A DNA stretch of 64,000 bases from Amycolatopsis camponoti. GTDB taxonomy: Bacteria > Actinomycetota > Actinomycetes > Mycobacteriales > Pseudonocardiaceae. How positions within the stretch are numbered: position 1 is the stretch's first letter; each line of letters begins with the position of its first letter. Shown in pieces: positions 36,112 to 44,266 of this stretch. Below the pieces are notes generated by a model. It was not told the origin of the DNA. It did no database searches and was given only the letters and a program-made list of their open reading frames with translations. The translations under genes were made by a program, and so were the position numbers. The DNA is taken from assembly GCF_902497555.1 (NCBI RefSeq), contig NZ_CABVGP010000001.1:1178001-1242000 (forward strand). The letters run 5' to 3'.

Positions 36112-36293
36112 CGGCGGCGACGGCTGCGGCTGAACCGCGACCGGTCGGTGGCGACGCCGGCCAGGTGCAGGGCGACGCACAGCAGCCCGGCGGTGGTGAG
36201 GGTGCCGGTGGTGATGATCGGGCCCAGGCCGAACCCGGCCAGCTCCATGAGCAGGGCGAGCCCGAAGAGCACGGCGGCGAGGATGGCGAGCAT
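36108..36293 (-). CDS. Small two-helix membrane protein
   Basis: A 61-residue protein from ATG 36293 behind GAGGCG. Two hydrophobic stretches (residues 2-20 and 26-48) are followed by a very basic tail (RSRFSRSRRRR), giving an inside-facing C-terminus by the positive-inside rule. It overlaps the DsbA-family gene tail to tail by four bases. The family is not recognised; such peptides are common and mostly uncharacterised in actinomycetes. Longer upstream starts lack a ribosome site. Confidence 0.6.
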   Translation of the reverse strand: MLAILAAVLFGLALLMELAGFGLGPIITTGTLTTAGLLCVALHLAGVATDRSRFSRSRRRR

Positions 36294-36440
36294 GACGCCT
36301 CGTTTCTGCGGTGGTGCGCCGAATGGTCCACACCACTGCGACATTCGCAGGACCGGCGGTCCCGGCTTGGTGGCCAGTAATGCCCCGGCTTCCGCCCGCT
36401 GAAACGAAAAGGCCGATTCGCGCACTGGGGGGATTGGGTC

Positions 36441-36560
36441 GTGTACCCGGAGATCGCGTGCCGGGAGGGTCGGGTCGCGTACTGAGACGGGTCGGCTTGC
36501 GTACCTAGCGAGTCAGGTCGCGTGCCTGGACGGTCGGCCCGCGTACCTGGAGGGCCGCCA
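36441..36560. repeat. Imperfect 21-bp tandem repeat, about five units
   Basis: Units beginning GCGTACCTGGAG or GCGTGCCGGGAG start at 36456, 36477, 36499, 36520 and 36541, with a partial one at 36441, so the period is 21, 22, 21 and 21 bases. Each unit ends in a GGTCGGGTC-like block. The array lies in a 368-base gap (36294-36661) with no gene, between the start of the small membrane gene and the 3' end of the LacI gene. A weak GC-rich hairpin at about 36580-36600 is the only other feature there. Confidence 0.75.
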
Positions 36561-36661
36561 TCGCCGACGGCATCCGAAGCGCCCGCCGCAGGGGCGCCCC
36601 CCCGTTTTCTACTTTACCGGCCGGCACCGACACTTTCGGTCCGCCGCCGCACGGCCCGTGG

Positions 36662-37681
36662 TCAGGCCGGTGGGGGTGCCGTGCTCGAACGGATGATCAG
36701 CTCCGTCGGCACCGTCACCGGCTCGCCCACCTCCGCGCCCGTCTCGATCTCCGCCAGCAGGGCCGCCACCGCGTGCCGGCCCACCGCCTCGAACGACTGG
36801 CGGATCGTCGTCAGGGGCGGCCAGTAGCACGCCGACTCCTCCATGTCGTCGAAGCCGACCACGCTGACCTCGCCCGGGACCGCCCGGCCCGTCTCGTGCA
36901 ACGCGCGCAGCAATCCCAGCGCCATCTGGTCGTTCGCCACGAACACCGCGGTCACCGAGGGGTCGGCCGCCAGCGTCAGACCCGCCTCGTAGCCCGACGC
37001 CGGGGACCAGTCGCCGACGAACACCGGGGGGACGAACGCGCCCGCCAGCTCCAGTGTCGCTCGCCAGGACTTGCGGCGGCGCTCGGCCGAATACGACTGC
37101 GGGGGCCCCGCGATGTGCCACACCGTGGCGTGCCCCAGTGAAAGCAGGTGCCGGGTCGCCGTGGCCGCGCCGTCGGCCTGGTCCGTGTCGACCACCGGGT
37201 AGTCGTAGCGGGCACTCGAATCGATGACCACCACCGGAAGCCCGTGCGGCAGCTCGATTTCGCTCTGGTCGAGCTGGTGCTGCTCGATCAGGATGATGAC
37301 GCCGTCGACGGCCTGCTCGTTCAGCTTGCTGAACGCCCCCGCCACTTCGCCCTGCGTCGGGCGCGTCACCGGCATCAGGATGATCGAGAACCCCTCCGGG
37401 ACGACCGCCGCCGCGATGGCGTCGAGCGTGCGGCTGTTGCCGAACGTCGGCAGCGCCGAAATGATCACGCCGATGCTGCGGAACTTGCCGTTGCGCAACG
37501 CGCGCGCCGCGCTGTTGGGGCGGTAGCCGACCCGGCGCATCGCGGCGAGGACGCGCTCGCGGGTCGCGTCGTCCACATTGGTCTTGCCGTTCGCGACGCG
37601 CGAGACCGTCTGGCCGGACACGCCCGCCTCGCGGGCCACGTCCGCCATCGACGGTCCTCGACGCGGGGCTGCAGCCGGCAC
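36662..37681 (-). CDS. LacI family transcriptional repressor of the arabinogalactan operon
   Basis: A 339-residue regulator. The LacI headpiece is at residues 12-60 (MADVAREAGVSGQTVSRVAN, then RVLAAMRRVGYRPNSAARAL), followed by a periplasmic-binding-protein-like core (RSIGVIISA, VVVIDSSARYDYPVVDTDQA, AVFVANDQMALGLL, VVGFDD). GTG 37681 follows GAGGAG at six bases. Divergent from the sugar ABC/glycosidase operon with two exact operator dyads between, it most likely represses that operon until an arabinose- or galactose-containing sugar appears. Confidence 0.92.
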   Translation of the reverse strand: MPAAAPRRGPSMADVAREAGVSGQTVSRVANGKTNVDDATRERVLAAMRRVGYRPNSAARALRNGKFRSIGVIISALPTFGNSRTLDAIAAAVVPEGFSIILMPVTRPTQGEVAGAFSKLNEQAVDGVIILIEQHQLDQSEIELPHGLPVVVIDSSARYDYPVVDTDQADGAATATRHLLSLGHATVWHIAGPPQSYSAERRRKSWRATLELAGAFVPPVFVGDWSPASGYEAGLTLAADPSVTAVFVANDQMALGLLRALHETGRAVPGEVSVVGFDDMEESACYWPPLTTIRQSFEAVGRHAVAALLAEIETGAEVGEPVTVPTELIIRSSTAPPPA

Positions 37682-37709
37682 GAGTACTCCTCAGAGGGTG
37701 TCCTGGACA

Positions 37710-37757
37710 TGTTTACGTCAACACGTTACCCTCCGACCGTCCATGTTGACGTAAACA
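37710..37757. promoter_or_regulatory. Paired LacI operators
   Basis: TGTTTACGTCAACA (37710-37723) and its exact reverse complement TGTTGACGTAAACA (37744-37757) are 34 bases apart centre to centre, close to three helical turns. The second ends 20 bases before the first permease start. Such spacing suits cooperative binding and control of both divergent promoters. Confidence 0.85.
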
Positions 37758-37777
37758 TCTGCAACACCGGAGAGACG

Positions 37778-38704
37778 ATGACGTCCACAGCGGCTCCGCC
37801 CGTCCCGGTGCCGGCCCGTCCGGCGCCGCCGGTCCGCCGTCCGCGGCGGAAATGGCGAGGCTGGCTCTTCGTCGCCCCCTTCATGCTGGTGTTCGCGCTG
37901 ACGTTCATCGCCCCCGTGGTCTACGCGTTCGTCCTCAGCCTCTACCGCGACCAGGCCTTCTTCGGCGGCACGGTGTTCGTCGGCGCCGACAACTACGCGC
38001 AGGTGCTCGGCGACCCGAAGTTCTGGGAAGCCTTCCAGCGGGTACTGGTGTTCCTCGCCGTGCAGGTGCCGATCATGCTGCTGCTCGCGCTGGTCGCGGC
38101 GCTGGCGATCGACAGCGCCCGGCTGCACGCCGCCGGGTTCTTCCGGGTCGTGATCTTCCTGCCGTACGCCGTGCCCGCCGTCGTCGCCGCACTGATGTGG
38201 GGCTTCATCTACGGTGACCACTTCGGACTCGCGGCCGACTTCAACCACCTGTTCGGCACCGCGGTGGCGCCGTTGTCGCCGAGTTGGCTGCTCACGTCGA
38301 TCGGGAACGTCGTCACGTGGGAGTTCGCGGGCTACAACATGCTCATCTTCTACTCCGCGCTGAAGGTGATCCCCAAGGAACTGTTCGAGGCGGCCGCGAT
38401 CGACGGCGCCGGCACGTTCCGCACCATCCTGTCCGTCAAGCTCCCGGCGATCCGGGGCGCCATCGTGGTCGCGACGATCTTCTCGATCATCGGCAGCTTC
38501 CAGCTGTTCAACGAGCCGAACATCATGCGCAACCTGGTACCGAACACGATCGGCACCTTCTACACGCCGAACATGTACGCCTACAACCTTTCCTTCAACG
38601 GGCAGCAGTACAACTACTCCGCCACCGTCGCGATCGTGATGGGCGTGATCACCGCGGTCATCGCCTACGTCGTGCAGCTGCGCGGCTCCCGGAAGGAGAT
38701 GTGA
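37778..38704 (+). CDS. Sugar ABC transporter permease (MalF/UgpA-like)
   Basis: A 308-residue inner-membrane protein with a Pro-rich cytoplasmic N-terminus and six membrane helices. The EAA loop that contacts the ATPase is FEAAAIDGAGTFRTILSVKL. It is the first gene of the LacI-controlled operon, with ATG 37778 behind GGAGAG. It forms a heterodimer with the next gene's product to import an oligosaccharide. The ATPase is absent from the operon; actinomycetes often share an MsiK-type ATPase among sugar importers. Confidence 0.93.
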   Translation: MTSTAAPPVPVPARPAPPVRRPRRKWRGWLFVAPFMLVFALTFIAPVVYAFVLSLYRDQAFFGGTVFVGADNYAQVLGDPKFWEAFQRVLVFLAVQVPIMLLLALVAALAIDSARLHAAGFFRVVIFLPYAVPAVVAALMWGFIYGDHFGLAADFNHLFGTAVAPLSPSWLLTSIGNVVTWEFAGYNMLIFYSALKVIPKELFEAAAIDGAGTFRTILSVKLPAIRGAIVVATIFSIIGSFQLFNEPNIMRNLVPNTIGTFYTPNMYAYNLSFNGQQYNYSATVAIVMGVITAVIAYVVQLRGSRKEM

Positions 38705-38705
38705 C

Positions 38706-39584
38706 GTGGCGGTCTCTTCGATGACCCGGTTCTCGGTGACCAAACCCCGCAAGTCGCGTGTCCTCACCGGCTTCATGGCGCTGTACCTGGTCTACACCCT
38801 GGTTCCCCTGGTGTGGCTGGTGATCAACGCGAGCAAGACCCAGCCCGCGCTGTTCTCGACGTCGGGCCTGTCCTTCGGCGGTCCGTTCGCGCTGTTCGAC
38901 AACATCGGCCAGACGTTCACCTACAACAACGGGATCTTCTTCCGCTGGCTCGGGAACACCCTGCTGTACGTCGTGGTCGGCGCCGGTGGCGCGACGATCC
39001 TCGCGACGGCGGCGGGCTACGGGCTGGCCAAGTACCGCTTCCCGGGCCGCCGCTCGGTGTTCGCCGTCGTCCTCGGGGCGGTGGCCGTGCCGCCGACCGC
39101 GCTGGCCGTGCCGACGTTCCTGATGTTCAGCAAGCTCGGGCTGACCAACACGCCGCTGGCGGTCCTCATCCCGTCGCTGATCAGCCCGTTCGGCCTGTAC
39201 CTGATCTGGGTCTACGCCGCCGACGCCATCCCGGACGAGCTGCTGGAAGCGGCGCGGATCGACGGCGCGGGCGAGCTCCGGATCTTCCTCACCGTGACGC
39301 TGCGCCAGCTGATTCCCGGGATCATCACCGTCGCGCTGTTCACGATGGTGCAGACGTGGAACAACTACTTCCTGCCGCTGATCATGCTCAGCGAACCGAA
39401 GTGGTACCCGCTGACCGTCGGGCTCAACCAGTGGAGCGCCCAGGCCAACGGGGCCGGCGCCCAGCCGATCTTCAACCTGGTCCTCACCGGGTCGTTGCTC
39501 ACCATCATCCCCCTGGTCGTCGCTTTCCTGCTCATGCAACGGTTCTGGCAATCGGGCCTGAGCGCCGGCAGCGTCAAGCAGTGA
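38706..39584 (+). CDS. Sugar ABC transporter permease (MalG/UgpE-like)
   Basis: A 292-residue partner permease starting at GTG 38706, overlapping almost directly with the preceding stop; ATG 38721 is an alternative. Six helices and the EAA loop LEAARIDGAGELRIFLTVTL are present, as is the N-terminal YLVYTLVPLVWLVINASKT pattern of CUT1 permeases. It pairs with the preceding permease to carry the sugar delivered by the lipoprotein encoded next. Confidence 0.93.
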   Translation: MAVSSMTRFSVTKPRKSRVLTGFMALYLVYTLVPLVWLVINASKTQPALFSTSGLSFGGPFALFDNIGQTFTYNNGIFFRWLGNTLLYVVVGAGGATILATAAGYGLAKYRFPGRRSVFAVVLGAVAVPPTALAVPTFLMFSKLGLTNTPLAVLIPSLISPFGLYLIWVYAADAIPDELLEAARIDGAGELRIFLTVTLRQLIPGIITVALFTMVQTWNNYFLPLIMLSEPKWYPLTVGLNQWSAQANGAGAQPIFNLVLTGSLLTIIPLVVAFLLMQRFWQSGLSAGSVKQ

Positions 39585-39619
39585 ATTTCCACCGTCACAC
39601 CGCCGTGAAGGGACATCCG

Positions 39620-40960
39620 ATGTCAAGAATCCGCACTCGCGCCAAGGCGGCCGCCGCCCTCGCGCTGGCCGCCGCCCTCGCGGTCGGCTGTTCGTCCGGG
39701 GGCGGCTCGTCCACGGCGCCCGCCGCCACCGGCACCCAGGACTCCGTCGACGCCGCCCTGAAGGCGGGCGGCGAGATCACGTACTGGAGCTGGACGCCGT
39801 CGGCCAAGGACCAGGTGGCCGCGTTCCAGAAGGACTACCCGAACGTCAAGGTCAACTACGTCAACGCGGGCACGAACAAGGAGGAGTACACCAAGCTGCA
39901 GAACGCGATCAAGGCCGGCTCGGGTGCCCCGGACGTGGCCCAGATCGAGTACTACGCCCTTCCGCAGTTCGCGCTGACCGACTCGCTGGCCGACCTCAAC
40001 CAGTTCGGTTTCGGGTCGTTCGAAAAGGACTACAGCGCTTCCACGTGGGCGCAGGTGAAGAACGGCAACGGGATCTACGGCCTGCCGCAGGACTCCGGCC
40101 CGATGGCGCTGTTCTACAACAAGGAAGTCTTCGACAAGAACGGCATCACGGTGCCGAAGACCTGGGACGAGTACCTCGCCGCGGCGAAGAAGCTGCACGC
40201 CGCCGACCCCGCCAAGTACATGACCTCCGACACCGGTGATCCCGGGGCCGTGCTGAGCATGATCTGGCAGGCCGGTGGGCGGCCGTTCGCCGTCGACGGC
40301 CGGAACGTCAAGGTGAACTTCGCCGACGCGGGCACCAAGAAGTGGACCGCGATGTGGGACCAGATGATCCAGGGCAAGCTGCTCGCCCCGGTCAAGGAGT
40401 GGTCCGACGACTGGTTCCGCGCCCTCGGCGACGGCACCATCTCCTCCCTGGTCACCGGTGCCTGGATGCCGGGCAACTTCATCTCGTCGGTGCCCGGTGG
40501 CGCCGGCAAGTGGGCGGTCGCGCCGATGCCGACCTACGACGGCAAGCCGGTGACCGCCGAGAACGGCGGCAGCGCGCAGTCCGTGGTCAAGCAGAGCAAG
40601 AACCCGGCGCTGGCCGCGGGCTTCGTGCGCTGGCTCAACCACGCCGGCGGTGTCCAGCCGTTCATCAAGAGCGGCGGCTTCCCGTCCACGACGGCCGACC
40701 TGACCTCGCCCGCGTTCGTCGACGAGGCCGTGCCCTACTTCGGCGGCCAGAAAGTCAACCAGGTGTTGACCCAGGCGTCGAAGGACGTCGCGCCGGGCTG
40801 GACCTACCTGCCGTACCAGACCTACGCCAACAGCGTCTTCAGTGACACCGCCGGCAAGGCCTACGTGAACGCCACCGGCCTCGACGCCGGTCTGGCGGCC
40901 TGGCAGCAGGCCATCGTCGACTACGGCAACCAGCAGGGCTTCACGGTCAGCGCGGGATGA
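39620..40960 (+). CDS. Extracellular sugar-binding lipoprotein
   Basis: A 446-residue CUT1-family binding protein. The lipobox LAVGC at about residues 20-24 anchors it to the membrane outer face, followed by a Gly/Ser/Ala-rich linker. Family 1 motifs include ITYWSWTPSAKDQVAAFQKD, PDVAQIEYYALPQFA and YGLPQDSGPMALFYNKEVFD. ATG 39620 follows GAAGGGA. It delivers an oligosaccharide, probably arabinose- or galactose-containing given the co-encoded glycosidases, to the two permeases upstream. Confidence 0.93.
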   Translation: MSRIRTRAKAAAALALAAALAVGCSSGGGSSTAPAATGTQDSVDAALKAGGEITYWSWTPSAKDQVAAFQKDYPNVKVNYVNAGTNKEEYTKLQNAIKAGSGAPDVAQIEYYALPQFALTDSLADLNQFGFGSFEKDYSASTWAQVKNGNGIYGLPQDSGPMALFYNKEVFDKNGITVPKTWDEYLAAAKKLHAADPAKYMTSDTGDPGAVLSMIWQAGGRPFAVDGRNVKVNFADAGTKKWTAMWDQMIQGKLLAPVKEWSDDWFRALGDGTISSLVTGAWMPGNFISSVPGGAGKWAVAPMPTYDGKPVTAENGGSAQSVVKQSKNPALAAGFVRWLNHAGGVQPFIKSGGFPSTTADLTSPAFVDEAVPYFGGQKVNQVLTQASKDVAPGWTYLPYQTYANSVFSDTAGKAYVNATGLDAGLAAWQQAIVDYGNQQGFTVSAG

Positions 40961-42501
40961 CCGTCCACATCGAAGGTGACGCGGGCCAGGTCATCGGCCC
41001 GGTCCCGCGTCGCCTCTTCGGCTCGTTCGTCGAGCACATGGGCCGGTCCGTCTACACGGGACTGTACGAGCCCGGACACTCCACTTCGGACGATCGCGGC
41101 TTCCGCGGCGACGTGCTGGAGCTGGTCCGGGAGCTCGGGCCGACGGTGGTCCGCTACCCCGGCGGCAACTTCGTCTCCGGCTACCGCTGGGAAGACGGCG
41201 TCGGACCGGCCGCAACCCGGCCCGTCCGGCTCGACCCGGCCTGGCACAGCGTGGAATCCAACCGCTTCGGCCTGCACGAGTTCGTCGGGTGGGCCGAAGC
41301 CGCGGGTGCCGAGGTGATGTACGCGGTCAACCTCGGCACCCGCGGCATCCAGGAAGCCCTCGACGTCCTGGAGTACTGCAACCACGCCGGGGGCACGGAA
41401 CTGAGCGAGCGGCGGCGCGCGAACGGCGCCGACCGCCCGTTCGGCTTCAAGCTGTGGTGCCTCGGCAACGAGATGGACGGCCCGTGGCAGATCGGCCACA
41501 AGACCGCCGAGGAGTACGGCCGGCTGGCCGCCGAGACCGCGCGGGTCATGCGGATGGTCGACCCGGACGTCGAGCTGGTCGTGGCGGGCAGCTCGCACGC
41601 GGACATGCCGACGTTCGGCTCGTGGGAACGCACGGTGCTGCGCCACACCGCGGAGCTGGTCGACCACATCTCGCTGCACGCCTACTACCAGGAGCTGCAC
41701 GGCGACACCGACAGTTACCTCGCCAGCGGCGCCGCGCTGGACCGCTACATCCGCACCACGGCGGGAATCATCGACGAGACCCTCGCCGAGCTGGGCCTGG
41801 ACAAGAAGATCGGGATCAGCGTCGACGAGTGGAACGTCTGGGACCTGCGCCGCTGGAACGAGGTCGACCAGGCGCGGCTCGCCGAGGGCGGCTGGCGGGA
41901 GCACCCGCGGATCATCGAGGACGACTACACCGTCACCGACGCGGTCGTCGTCGGGTCGCTGCTGAGCTCCCTGCTGCGCAACGTCGACCGCGTCACCATG
42001 GCCAACCAGGCCCAGCTGGTGAACGTCATCGCGCCGATCCGCACCGAGCCCGGCGGCCCGGCGTGGCGGCAGACGACGTTCCACCCGTTCCGGCAGGTGG
42101 CCGCGCTGGCGAGCGGGGTGAGCCTGCGCCTGGCCGTCGAGGGCGAGCGCCTCCGCACCGCGCAGCACGGCGAGGTCGACCTCGTGGACGTCGCCGCCAC
42201 CGCGGGGGAGTACGGGCGCGGCGCGGTGTTCCTCACCAACCGGTCCACGGCGTCGCCGACCGAGGTCCGGATACGCCTGCGCGGCGCGCGCTACGGCGTG
42301 TACGCCGCCGAAACCCTGACCACACCCGACGGCGGGACGCGCCACACGGCCAACACCGCCGCTTCCCAACCGGTCCGGCCGGTGCCGCTGCCCGGCGCCG
42401 CCGCGACGTCCGACCCCGGGGGGACGACCATCACCGTGACACTGCCACCCCTGTCCTGGACCGTGCTCCAGCTGTGCCCCGAGGCGGGCGGCCATGCCTG
42501 A
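40957..42501 (+). CDS. GH51 alpha-L-arabinofuranosidase
   Basis: A 514-residue intracellular enzyme, without signal peptide, that removes alpha-L-arabinofuranosyl side groups. FGSFVEHMGRSVYTGLYEPG and GPTVVRYPGGNFVSGYRWED are the family 51 N-terminal motifs. The acid/base Glu is in LGNEMDGPW and the nucleophile Glu in SVDEWNVWD. A C-terminal beta-sandwich follows. Its start overlaps the preceding stop (ATGA), and it overlaps the next gene by eight bases, showing tight coupling. It would act on imported oligosaccharides. Confidence 0.95.
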   Translation: MTVHIEGDAGQVIGPVPRRLFGSFVEHMGRSVYTGLYEPGHSTSDDRGFRGDVLELVRELGPTVVRYPGGNFVSGYRWEDGVGPAATRPVRLDPAWHSVESNRFGLHEFVGWAEAAGAEVMYAVNLGTRGIQEALDVLEYCNHAGGTELSERRRANGADRPFGFKLWCLGNEMDGPWQIGHKTAEEYGRLAAETARVMRMVDPDVELVVAGSSHADMPTFGSWERTVLRHTAELVDHISLHAYYQELHGDTDSYLASGAALDRYIRTTAGIIDETLAELGLDKKIGISVDEWNVWDLRRWNEVDQARLAEGGWREHPRIIEDDYTVTDAVVVGSLLSSLLRNVDRVTMANQAQLVNVIAPIRTEPGGPAWRQTTFHPFRQVAALASGVSLRLAVEGERLRTAQHGEVDLVDVAATAGEYGRGAVFLTNRSTASPTEVRIRLRGARYGVYAAETLTTPDGGTRHTANTAASQPVRPVPLPGAAATSDPGGTTITVTLPPLSWTVLQLCPEAGGHA

Positions 42502-44236
42502 GTTCGTGATCGGGGAGACCGACTTCCTGCTCGACGGCCGGCCGTTCCGGATCTTGTCCGGTGCCCTGCACTACTTCCGGGTGCACCCGGACCTGTGGGC
42601 CGACCGGATCGACAAGGCCCGGCGGATGGGCCTGAACACCATCGAGACGTACGTGCCGTGGAACGCGCACGCCCCCGCACCGGGTGAGTTCGACCTGTCC
42701 GGCGGGCTCGACCTCGACCGGTTCCTGCGGCTCGTCGCCGACGCCGGGATGTACGCGATCGTCCGGCCCGGCCCGTACATCTGCGCGGAGTGGGACAACG
42801 GCGGCCTGCCGGCGTGGTTGTTCCGCGACCCGTCGGTCGGTGTCCGGCGGTACGAGCCTCGTTATCTCGACGCGGTGCGCGAGTACCTCACGCGCGTCTA
42901 CGAAGTCGTCGTCTCGCACCAGGTCGACCGCGGCGGGCCGGTGCTGCTGGTCCAGGTGGAGAACGAGTACGGCGCGTTCGGCGACGACAAGCGGTACCTG
43001 AAAGCGCTGGCCGACCACACGCGCGCGTCCGGCATCACGGTGCCGCTGACCACGGTGGACCAGCCGGACATGCTCGAAGCGGGCAGCCTGGAGGGGCTGC
43101 ACCGCACCGCCTCCTTCGGCTCGAACGCCGAGGTGCGGCTGGCCATCCTGCGCGAGCACCAGCCGACCGGGCCGCTGATGTGCAGCGAGTTCTGGAACGG
43201 CTGGTTCGACAACTGGGGCGCGCACCACCACACGACCCCGGCCGTGGACTCGGCGGCCGAGCTCGACGCGCTGCTCGCCGCGGGCGCGTCGGTCAACCTG
43301 TACATGTTCCACGGCGGCACCAACTTCGGGTTCACCAGCGGTGCCAACGACAAGGGCGTCTACCAGCCGATCGTCACGTCCTACGACTACGACGCGCCGC
43401 TGGACGAAGCCGGCCACCCGACGCCGAAGTACCACGCCTTCCGCGACGTGATCGCGCGCTACCACAAGGTGCCGGACTCCGTCCCGCCGCCGGCCCGGCC
43501 CGCGCCGGCGCTCTCCGCGGTCCTCCGCGACCCGGTCCGGTTGCTCGACGCGCCGGACCGCTTCGGCACCTGGGAGTTTCACGAGGAGCTGCCCTCGTTC
43601 GACGAGCTGACGCCGATGCCTCGGCTCGCCCTGCTGCGCACCCGCGTGAGCGGCGACCGGCCGGGCATCCTGACGTTCGGCGAGGTCCGCGACCGCGCGA
43701 CGGTGTTCTTCGACGGCGGCCCGGTCGGCACGCTGCTGCGCGAGCACCACGACCGCGCAGTCGCGCTGCCGCGGGCGAACGGCGAGCTGCTGGTGCTGGT
43801 CGAGGACCAGGGCCGCGTCGACTACGGCCCGCGGATCGGCGAGGCGAAGGGCATCATCGGCGGCGCGACGTTGCACGGCGAGCCGCTGGCGGGCTGGGAC
43901 GTGCTGCCGCTCGACCTGACCGTGTTGCCCGCGCCAGTCACGGCGTCCACTGTGGAGGGACCGGTGGCCGGGCCGGTGCTGCTGCGCGCGTCGTTCGACG
44001 CCGACGCGTCCGCGGACCTGTTCCTCGACACCGGGGAGTGGGGCAAGGGAATCGTGTGGCTCAACGGGTTCCCGCTCGGCCGGTACTGGCGGCGCGGGCC
44101 GCAACGGACGCTGTACGTGCCGGGCCCGGTCGTCCGCGCCGGCGCCAACGAACTCGTCGTGCTCGAACTGGACACGATGCTCGACCCGGCGGCCCGGTTC
44201 GTGCCGCGGCCGCTGCTGGGCCACACGGAGGCCTGA
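42494..44236 (+). CDS. GH35 beta-galactosidase
   Basis: A 580-residue intracellular beta-galactosidase. The family 35 N-terminus reads RILSGALHYFRVHPDLWADR, with RPGPYICAEWDNGGLP as the PROSITE-type signature. The acid/base Glu is in LVQVENEYGAFG and the nucleophile Glu in MCSEFWNGWFD. Two C-terminal jelly-roll domains follow, with GKGIVWLNGFPLGRYW near the end. No secretion signal is present. It would strip terminal beta-galactose from imported galacto-oligosaccharides. Confidence 0.95.
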   Translation: MPEFVIGETDFLLDGRPFRILSGALHYFRVHPDLWADRIDKARRMGLNTIETYVPWNAHAPAPGEFDLSGGLDLDRFLRLVADAGMYAIVRPGPYICAEWDNGGLPAWLFRDPSVGVRRYEPRYLDAVREYLTRVYEVVVSHQVDRGGPVLLVQVENEYGAFGDDKRYLKALADHTRASGITVPLTTVDQPDMLEAGSLEGLHRTASFGSNAEVRLAILREHQPTGPLMCSEFWNGWFDNWGAHHHTTPAVDSAAELDALLAAGASVNLYMFHGGTNFGFTSGANDKGVYQPIVTSYDYDAPLDEAGHPTPKYHAFRDVIARYHKVPDSVPPPARPAPALSAVLRDPVRLLDAPDRFGTWEFHEELPSFDELTPMPRLALLRTRVSGDRPGILTFGEVRDRATVFFDGGPVGTLLREHHDRAVALPRANGELLVLVEDQGRVDYGPRIGEAKGIIGGATLHGEPLAGWDVLPLDLTVLPAPVTASTVEGPVAGPVLLRASFDADASADLFLDTGEWGKGIVWLNGFPLGRYWRRGPQRTLYVPGPVVRAGANELVVLELDTMLDPAARFVPRPLLGHTEA

Positions 44237-44266
44237 GTCCCCACCGAAACGAAGGGCAGTTCGACG

